A stretch of 17,288 nucleotides of DNA from positions 1-17,288 of the forward strand of contig CADBTH010000195.1 of the NCBI GenBank assembly GCA_902797495.1. Reading direction: 5' to 3'. Shown piece by piece: positions 12,465-17,288 of the stretch (the first letter of the stretch is position 1; every line of letters begins with the position of its first letter). The DNA is from an uncultured Ruminococcus sp. (GTDB lineage: Bacteria > Bacillota > Clostridia > Oscillospirales > CAG-272). Made by a program: the position numbers and the translations under genes. The notes beneath the pieces are model-generated. The model was not told the DNA's origin and did not search any database. It saw nothing but the letters and a program-made list of their open reading frames with translations.

Positions 12465-13514
12465 TCAGCATAGCTCGAGTCCGTCGGCGTCCGGAAGCGG
12501 CTTCGAGTCGGCGCAGGGAGAATCGAGATAGAAGTAAGCGACTGAGGAGATATCAGCCTGAAGCGGCAGGTAGCGGTCGCCTCGCCTCCAGCCGAGAGCC
12601 TGGATCGTGACCCTGAGATCCTTGTTGAAATAGACGGGATCCTTCACGTGCCAGCGGTACATAGAGTGGCGGTTCGCAGCCTTATATACTCCGTCCGTCT
12701 TCCAATGGTAGTATCCGGTGTACGGCGTCGAAAAGTCGGTGTACTTTCCGCCGACGTCGAAGTTGTACGAGCCGCAGAAGTAGTCCTCCGTACCCGTTCC
12801 GCATATCGTCGGGAACTCGCCGTCTCCGTCCATGAAGAATTTGATCTCTCCTTCTCCCCACCAGCCGTTGACGGGAACCGTCCAGAGCATGAACGCTCCG
12901 ACGTAGCATCCCTTTCCTTTTACGGTGTCGAGGATCGTATAGTCCTGCTTATAGGGAAGGGGATTCTCGCGGCGGAACTGCGCGTGGAAGTACAGCGCGT
13001 CGTCCGGTATTTCCCTCTCCTCGTAGTCGATCTGATAGGCGAGCCCCTTGTTCTTGTCGTTAAGGTTCTCCATCGTGATCTTGCACGACTTTCTGAACGG
13101 CATCTCGAAATAGCAGTTCAGCGCGTTGTTCGGGTTGCGGCAGACGAGGAGCGAGCTTATCTGCCAGTACTCCTCGTTGGGAGAGGCGAAGAAGTCGCCC
13201 ACCGGACATTCCACCGCCGGCTTGTCGCATCCGTCGTAATATATTCTGAGAATGAAAAATCTTACGTCGCGCACGTCGAGCGGAACTATCCACATATGCT
13301 TTATCATTCCGGGGCCCTTGATATCGGCGATCACCTTCTCCGTCATTGCGGGGATATCGGCGAAAGGGCTTACCTTCCAGCCGACGCCGAGCTCGCGAGA
13401 CGCCCATGAGCCGCTGCCCTCCGTGGCTCTGCCGCCCATACCGGAGTCACCTGTCGGATTCTCCGCCGAAAGGGAGCGCGTCACTATATTCTGTTTTCTC
13501 CAAAGAGTATCCAT
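12465..13514 (-). CDS. GH172 (DUF2961) glycoside hydrolase
   Basis: This 349-residue protein of the DUF2961/GH172 family includes difructose-anhydride-forming alpha-fructofuranosidases and D-arabinofuranosidases. Signature segments are SWASRELGVGWKVSP at the N-terminus, IKHMWIV (71-77), VPVNGWWGEGEIKFFMDGD (213-231) and GTGTEDYFCGSY (239-250). The acidic residues Glu221/Glu223 and Glu243 occupy the positions of the catalytic pair described for the family. The fold is a double jelly roll, often in oligomers. There is no signal peptide, so it should act in the cytoplasm on an imported oligosaccharide; the exact substrate (fructofuranosides, arabinofuranosides or another) cannot be read from sequence. 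The start has GGAGG about seven bases upstream. It is a single-gene unit with its own promoter. Confidence 0.92.
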   Translation of the reverse strand: MDTLWRKQNIVTRSLSAENPTGDSGMGGRATEGSGSWASRELGVGWKVSPFADIPAMTEKVIADIKGPGMIKHMWIVPLDVRDVRFFILRIYYDGCDKPAVECPVGDFFASPNEEYWQISSLLVCRNPNNALNCYFEMPFRKSCKITMENLNDKNKGLAYQIDYEEREIPDDALYFHAQFRRENPLPYKQDYTILDTVKGKGCYVGAFMLWTVPVNGWWGEGEIKFFMDGDGEFPTICGTGTEDYFCGSYNFDVGGKYTDFSTPYTGYYHWKTDGVYKAANRHSMYRWHVKDPVYFNKDLRVTIQALGWRRGDRYLPLQADISSVAYFYLDSPCADSKPLPDADGLELC

Positions 13515-13543
13515 ACCTTACCTCCGAAGTTGTTTTCGAGAAT

Positions 13544-13572
13544 ATGATACCACATTGCGGCGATATGTGCAA
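13544..13572 (-). promoter_or_regulatory. promoter of the GH172 gene
   Basis: On the minus strand TTGCAC (13567-13572) and TATCAT (13544-13549) have a 17-base spacer, 30 bases from the start codon. Confidence 0.6.
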
Positions 13573-13593
13573 CAATTTGTTTTTATCTTTACG

Positions 13594-13614
13594 ACGTTTT
13601 TTGTCAAAAAACGT
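13594..13614. promoter_or_regulatory. perfect inverted repeat in a divergent promoter region (candidate operator)
   Basis: ACGTTTTTTG and CAAAAAACGT form a 10-bp perfect palindrome around a single T. It touches the -35 box of the DUF1295 gene and lies 22 bases upstream of the -35 box of the GH172 gene. Neither side has a T-run in the right place for a terminator, so a repressor site is the better reading. Confidence 0.5.
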
Positions 13615-13642
13615 TGCGCCGCGCCGAACGATATGGTATGAT
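13614..13642 (+). promoter_or_regulatory. probable promoter of the DUF1295 gene
   Basis: TTGCGC (13614-13619) and TATGAT (13637-13642) have a 17-base spacer. The -35 box is weak and abuts the palindrome at 13594-13614. Confidence 0.5.
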
Positions 13643-13673
13643 ATGTAATAATAAATGTTTTAGGAGACTTGAC

Positions 13674-14612
13674 ATGAAAAAGACCGTTATGGCTGTCATC
13701 ATCGGGCTATCGATCGCAGCTTGCCCCGTACTCTACTTTCTGGTCGGACCGGAACTTAACGACGTACAGCTCGAAACGCTGAAAATACTTCTCATCATAG
13801 CGGGCTGCTCCGCGCTCTGGTGCTTCGCGGTAGGCGAGATATCCCGCAACAACAGTCAGATGGATAAGCTATGGAGCATTCTGCCCGAAGTCTACGTATG
13901 GATCGTCGCGGTCCGCGGCGGGATGCATCCGAGGCTCGTCGTAATGGCGATCCTGGCGACTCTGTGGGGAGCGAGACTCACCTTCAATTTCGCCCGCAAG
14001 GGAGCGTACAGCATAAAGTTCTGGACGGGAGAAGAGGACTACAGATGGCGCGTGCTCCGCGGGAAGAAGGAATTCAGCTCGCGTATAGTCTGGGCGCTCT
14101 TCGATCTTTTCTTCATATCGATCTATCAGAATCTTCTCGTCCTCGCGACGACTCTCCCCGCTCTTATCTCCATGACCTCGAAGGAGCCTTTCGGGGTCGC
14201 AGACGCCGTCGCCGCCGTTCTTATGTTCGGCTTCATCGTTCTTGAGACGGTGTCGGACGAACAGCAGTGGAGATTTCAGACGAAGAAGTGGGGCATGATA
14301 AACGGCGGAAAGAAGCTCGAGGATCTCCCCGAGCCGTACAGCAAGGGCTTCAACACGACCGGTATCTGGTCGCGCAGCCGCCACCCTAACTACTTCTCCG
14401 AGCAGAGCATATGGATCTCGTTCTACGTATTCAGCATTGGCGCGGGTATCGGCGTCTTCAACTGGAGCTTTATCGGGGCGGCGCTATTAGTAGTTTTGTT
14501 CATCGGCAGCTCCGCTTTCGGCGAGGAGATCAGCTCGTCAAAGTATCCGGAGTACGCGGACTACAAAAAGAAGGTCTCGAAATTCATTCCGTGGAAGAAA
14601 TACGAGGCGTGA
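13674..14612 (+). CDS. DUF1295 family membrane protein (steroid 5-alpha-reductase/ICMT-like fold)
   Basis: I place the start at ATG 13674, behind TAGGAGA with eight-base spacing; an in-frame upstream ATG (13614) lies inside the promoter. The 312-residue protein has about seven to eight hydrophobic segments (near 4-24, 35-53, 71-80, 88-103, 138-168, 173-192, 243-281). The conserved C-terminal block WSRSRHPNYFSEQSIWISFY (232-251) and the end segment KYPEYADYKKKVSKFIPW are typical of DUF1295 proteins, which share architecture with steroid 5-alpha-reductases and isoprenylcysteine methyltransferases. RWRVLR (about 124-129) and FQTKKWG (201-207) also fit. A lipid-modifying reductase is plausible, but the substrate and cofactor are not shown. 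It is transcribed alone, divergent from GH172. Confidence 0.87.
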   Translation: MKKTVMAVIIGLSIAACPVLYFLVGPELNDVQLETLKILLIIAGCSALWCFAVGEISRNNSQMDKLWSILPEVYVWIVAVRGGMHPRLVVMAILATLWGARLTFNFARKGAYSIKFWTGEEDYRWRVLRGKKEFSSRIVWALFDLFFISIYQNLLVLATTLPALISMTSKEPFGVADAVAAVLMFGFIVLETVSDEQQWRFQTKKWGMINGGKKLEDLPEPYSKGFNTTGIWSRSRHPNYFSEQSIWISFYVFSIGAGIGVFNWSFIGAALLVVLFIGSSAFGEEISSSKYPEYADYKKKVSKFIPWKKYEA

Positions 14613-14618
14613 TATATC

Positions 14619-14646
14619 AGGGGGGACTTTTGAAAAAGTCCCCCCT
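14619..14646 (+). repeat. REP-like intergenic palindrome with terminator form
   Basis: A 12-bp perfect stem (14619-14630 with 14635-14646), six G, then ACTTT, and the complement, closes the loop TGAA directly after the DUF1295 stop. It is followed by GCGACCCCCTCAAAACC and a small CCTTT/AAAGG hairpin. From memory, this combination recurs between genes in many Clostridia genomes. There is no U-run, so it may be a repeat rather than a working terminator. Confidence 0.6.
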
Positions 14647-14677
14647 GCGACCCCCTCAAAACCTTTGAAAGGGCTCG

Positions 14678-14698
14678 CGGCGCGAAGCGCCGTTTTTT
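14678..14698 (+). terminator. terminator of the DUF1295 gene
   Basis: CGGCGC-GAA-GCGCCG (14678-14692) is followed by six T residues. It overlaps the last bases of the convergent GH63-like gene by about two bases. Confidence 0.8.
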
Positions 14699-16217
14699 AT
14701 TTACTCATCATTTCGTATTCTCCGCCGGGCCAGGCGACTTTGATCTTTACGGGCTCGCCGGAGACGGTCTTCGCCGTGACGACGGGGCGCTCGTTCGTAT
14801 TCGCTCTCGCCTCGCATACGAGGTCGACGACGGAGTCCCGTCCGACGGGATAGTTTTCAACCCCGTGGCGGGCGGTCTCACCGACGCGCCATTCTATCAT
14901 TCGATCCCTTCCGTGCGGTCTAATGCCTATGACGTACTCCATAAAGACCGCTATCGGGGGAAGTCCCGACCAGCCGACGAAATCGGTCATGCCCGACTCT
15001 CCGCGCTCGATATAGTCCGGCGCGTAGTTCTCCCAGAACGTACCCGTGTCTTCGAACACTTTTACCACCGCGGAGTGGTGGTTTTTCGCAAGGACTCTCG
15101 CCCGGTCGTTCATTCCGGCAGAGTCGAGAGCGCGCAGTACCATATAGGTCGTCGGCGCCCATACCGAGCCGCGCCAGTAGCCGCCCCTCGGGTGGTAATC
15201 GGGATCGTCCGCGGAGAGGGTCGCGGGGGCGTGAGGTCTGAAGAATTCGTCCTTATTGAACAGATGGGATGCGAATCTCTCAAGCCTGTCCTCGGGAACG
15301 ATACCGGCGGCGAGCGCCCAGTAGGAGGCGAGAGTTTTTACTCCGCTCGGGCCGTCGCTACGCAGGTCGTAATAGAATCCCGTTTTCCCGTCCCACATAT
15401 TATCATTGACGAAGCGCGTCAGCATCTCCGTTTCTTTTTCGATATCGGATACCTCGCCCCGTCTTCCGATCAGTTCCGCCATATTTACAAGGATCCTGCC
15501 GCTCAGTATCTGCTGACAGCAGGCGTCGATCCAGACCATGTGACCGTGGGAGAACTCGGGGTCGACTCCACGGGGGAGTCTTGGGGAATTGTCCATGCCG
15601 CATCCCCAGCCGGTCGTCCAGTACGTGCCGTCGCGCCAGGTTCTGTGTTCCCTCAGCCATCTGTGGTAGGCGAGCAGCGGCGGGAAGACTTTCCGGATGC
15701 GCTCCGCGTCTCCGGTGTTTTCGTAGTAGAGCCATTCAGCCCAGGGGAGTATATTCGGCCCGGTGCTCGACGGATCGTGACGGAAGAACTGATCGCCGCT
15801 CGCCGATTCGCATATCTCGCGGCAGATGAAGCCGTCCGGATGCTGACGAGCGTAAAAATTGTCGAGAGTCCCGTGAAAGTCGAAAGCGCGCTGACCGTAC
15901 TTTCCGAACATTACGATGAACGCGGAGTCCCACATGAAGAGGAACCCGTTGAACGCGGTGTCTATAAACGGAGAGCAGAAGCCGCTCTCCTTCGTCGGGT
16001 TGCGAAGGTTGGAAAATGCGATCCGCCACGCCTTGTCGTAGCAGGCGCGGTACTCGTCGTGACCGTCGATAAACGGCTTCGGAAGCAGATCCTTCGCCTC
16101 GTCGTACGTAGGGATCATCACGCTGTTATATTTGCCGATAAAAACGTTTTCTTCGACGAGCGCGTTTTTCTTTTCGGAATACGTTTTTCCCTCTCCGGGT
16201 ATATACAGTACGGACAT
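14697..16217 (-). CDS. GH63/MGH1-like (alpha/alpha)6 glycoside hydrolase
   Basis: This 506-residue protein belongs to the six-hairpin glycosidase clan that contains GH63, GH37 and the mannosylglycerate-hydrolase-like (MGH1-like) domain. Diagnostic segments are FLFMWDSAF (92-100), GWGCGMDNSPRLPRG (203-217), HMVWIDA (226-232), RGGYWRGSVWAPTTYMV (344-360) and FWENYAPD (394-401). Asp209 fits the general acid and Glu396 the general base of an inverting mechanism. There is no signal peptide, so it is probably cytoplasmic and acts on an imported oligosaccharide or compatible solute; alpha-glucosidase, trehalase-like or mannosylglycerate-type activity cannot be separated here. A short C-terminal beta-rich tail (about 440-504) follows the barrel. 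The start has GGAGG five bases upstream. It is a single gene with a strong promoter. Confidence 0.88.
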   Translation of the reverse strand: MSVLYIPGEGKTYSEKKNALVEENVFIGKYNSVMIPTYDEAKDLLPKPFIDGHDEYRACYDKAWRIAFSNLRNPTKESGFCSPFIDTAFNGFLFMWDSAFIVMFGKYGQRAFDFHGTLDNFYARQHPDGFICREICESASGDQFFRHDPSSTGPNILPWAEWLYYENTGDAERIRKVFPPLLAYHRWLREHRTWRDGTYWTTGWGCGMDNSPRLPRGVDPEFSHGHMVWIDACCQQILSGRILVNMAELIGRRGEVSDIEKETEMLTRFVNDNMWDGKTGFYYDLRSDGPSGVKTLASYWALAAGIVPEDRLERFASHLFNKDEFFRPHAPATLSADDPDYHPRGGYWRGSVWAPTTYMVLRALDSAGMNDRARVLAKNHHSAVVKVFEDTGTFWENYAPDYIERGESGMTDFVGWSGLPPIAVFMEYVIGIRPHGRDRMIEWRVGETARHGVENYPVGRDSVVDLVCEARANTNERPVVTAKTVSGEPVKIKVAWPGGEYEMMSK

Positions 16218-16247
16218 CTTTTCCTCCGGTGTTTTTTCTTTACGGAA

Positions 16248-16276
16248 AGTATACCATAAGGCGTGGCTGAAGTCAA
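16248..16276 (-). promoter_or_regulatory. promoter of the GH63-like gene
   Basis: On the minus strand TTGACT (16271-16276) and TATACT (16248-16253) have a 17-base spacer and lie 31 bases from the start codon. Confidence 0.8.
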
Positions 16277-16309
16277 CGGCGTATAAAAATTGTAAATCTT
16301 TAAAAAACT

Positions 16310-16350
16310 TTGAAAAAAACTATTTGCAATTCTTATTATATGAGTATAAT
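16310..16350 (+). promoter_or_regulatory. probable promoter region of the ABC transporter gene
   Basis: TTGAAA (16310-16315) with TATTAT (16334-16339) at 18-base spacing is the best pair. A perfect TATAAT at 16345-16350 has only a TTGCAA 15 bases upstream. Either could serve. Confidence 0.45.
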
Positions 16351-16368
16351 TACTTTCAGAGGAATATA

Positions 16369-16431
16369 ATGAAAATCGTTTGTTTATTAAACTATTATCT
16401 TAAAGAAAGGAGGCGCCAATGCTTCAGATAA
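16369..16431 (+). CDS. possible 20-residue leader peptide overlapping the ABC transporter start
   Basis: The short frame (MKIVCLLNYYLKERRRQCFR) has an AGAGG six bases before its ATG and ends 13 bases inside the ABC gene in another frame, so its translation would carry ribosomes over the ABC start. It contains hydrophobic/Tyr residues and an Arg cluster. It may be chance in an AT-rich leader; there is no similarity I recognise. Confidence 0.25.
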   Translation: MKIVCLLNYYLKERRRQCFR

Positions 16432-17288
16432 AAAACATCTGCAAAACGTATAAGACCGGTTCCCTGACTCAGCGTGCTCTCGACGGAGTCACTCTCAATC
16501 TGAGAGATTCCGAGTTCGTCGCCGTACTCGGTCAGAGCGGATCTGGAAAGACCACCCTTCTGAACGTGATCGGCGGACTCGACCACTGCGACGAGGGAGA
16601 TCTTATAATCAACGGCGTCTCAACTAAGAAATACAAGAGCCGCGACTGGGACGCGTACCGCAACCACTCCGTCGGCTTCGTTTTCCAGAGCTACAATCTG
16701 ATACCTCATCAGAACATCCTTTCAAACGTCGAGCTCGCGCTGACTATCGGCGGAGTTTCAAAGAAAGAACGGCGCCGACGCGCGAAGGAGGCGCTCGATA
16801 AGGTCGGTCTCAAGGAACACGTACACAAAAAGCCGTCTCAGCTCTCGGGCGGTCAGATGCAGAGAGTCGCGATAGCCCGCGCGCTCGTCAACGACCCGGA
16901 CATCCTCCTCGCGGACGAACCGACCGGCGCGCTTGACAGCGAGACGAGCATACAGGTCATGGATCTTCTGAAGGAGGTCGCGAAGGACCGTCTCGTAGTT
17001 ATGGTCACTCACAACCCCGAGCTCGCCGAACAGTACGCGACGCGAACGGTGCGTCTCAAAGACGGAAAGATCATCGACGACACAGATCCGTTCGAGCCGG
17101 ACGAGGGAGGCGCAGCAACGAGAAAGAGCGGCAGAACGTCGATGTCGTACCTCACCGCGCTCAACCTCAGCCTTCAGAATCTGTGGACGAAGAAGGTGAG
17201 AACTCTTCTCGTCGCGTTCGCGGGATCGATCGGCATAATCGGGATCGCGCTGATCCTCTCCATGTCGAACGGCGCGGACAGATACATC
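16419..17288 (+). CDS. ABC transporter ATP-binding domain fused to permease (3' end outside window)
   Basis: The first 290 codons of a longer protein are visible. Residues 1-220 form an ATPase of the MacB/LolD/BceA type: Walker A GQSGSGKT (38-45), Q-loop Gln90, signature LSGGQ (142-146), Walker B ILLADE (162-167, Glu167) and switch His198. After an acidic linker (about 221-238) comes YLTALNLSLQNLWTKKVRTLL and a hydrophobic segment (about 263-283), the start of a FtsX/MacB-type permease half. Such single-chain ATPase-permease fusions are common in Clostridia. The MacB/Bce clan handles antimicrobial peptides, lipoproteins or cell-envelope signals; the substrate is not readable here. The start has AAAGGAGG five bases upstream. 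The stop and most of the permease lie beyond the window. Confidence 0.93.
   Translation, partial: MLQIKNICKTYKTGSLTQRALDGVTLNLRDSEFVAVLGQSGSGKTTLLNVIGGLDHCDEGDLIINGVSTKKYKSRDWDAYRNHSVGFVFQSYNLIPHQNILSNVELALTIGGVSKKERRRRAKEALDKVGLKEHVHKKPSQLSGGQMQRVAIARALVNDPDILLADEPTGALDSETSIQVMDLLKEVAKDRLVVMVTHNPELAEQYATRTVRLKDGKIIDDTDPFEPDEGGAATRKSGRTSMSYLTALNLSLQNLWTKKVRTLLVAFAGSIGIIGIALILSMSNGADRYI

Noticed and set aside
13602..13607. TTGACA on the minus strand as -35 box for GH172
   Set aside because: No -10 box stands at 16-18 bases from it, and it is part of the palindrome; the TTGCAC/TATCAT pair fits better.
14865..16259. 464-codon open frame on the plus strand
   Set aside because: It is the antisense shadow of the GH63-like gene, whose motifs are clear; the frame has no recognisable domain.

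Overview
The window looks like a chromosomal segment of an anaerobic, moderately GC-rich Firmicute of class Clostridia, probably a gut or rumen Oscillospirales/Ruminococcaceae-like or Christensenellales-like lineage. The evidence is strong AGGAGG-type ribosome sites, SigA-like promoters (TTGACA, 17-18 bp, TATAAT), tRNA genes with encoded CCA, several lipoproteins, a radical SAM protein of the PflX type, DHHW and DUF4358 proteins, GH172, and a fused ABC ATPase/permease. No taxonomic search was possible, so this placement is an inference from gene content and style.

Layout. Positions 1-3529 hold a minus-strand cluster read leftwards: PflX-like radical SAM protein, a membrane TPR protein (start/stop overlap), a lipoprotein tyrosine phosphatase, and a polytopic membrane protein cut by the window edge. 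Divergent from it is a secreted Ig-like/C39-type cysteine peptidase (3673-4743). Then come tRNA-Ser(GGA) with a strong promoter and terminator, and a roughly 370 bp gene-free, GC-rich block containing two related hairpin-rich units. That block ends in a near-perfect copy of the tRNA 3' end plus terminator arm. The minus strand continues with a Cache-HAMP-SpoIIE phosphatase (5339-7495) and a coupled GT8 glycosyltransferase/PlsC acyltransferase pair (7632-9396). Plus-strand genes follow: a membrane-anchored XRE regulator with an apparently leaderless transcript, tRNA-Ala(CGC), and a DUF4358 lipoprotein plus DHHW lipoprotein. The 5' end of a second, truncated lipoprotein gene faces the XRE gene. 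The right part has two cytoplasmic-looking glycoside hydrolases on the minus strand (GH172 at 12465-13514, GH63/MGH1-like at 14697-16217) flanking a DUF1295 membrane protein. It ends with an ABC transporter running off the right edge.

How the genes relate. Most units are one to four genes with their own promoters, and there is no single pathway. Recurrent themes are the cell envelope (lipoproteins, GT8/PlsC, DHHW, cysteine peptidase), signal sensing (Cache-SpoIIE, XRE-TM, phosphatase) and intracellular breakdown of imported oligosaccharides (GH172, GH63-like).

The least ordinary parts are the structured repeat block behind tRNA-Ser, whose two hairpins show compensatory base changes, and the truncated lipoprotein gene that keeps promoter, ribosome site and signal peptide but runs into the antisense strand of the XRE gene. 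I found no CRISPR array, insertion sequence, transposase, integrase or rRNA gene.
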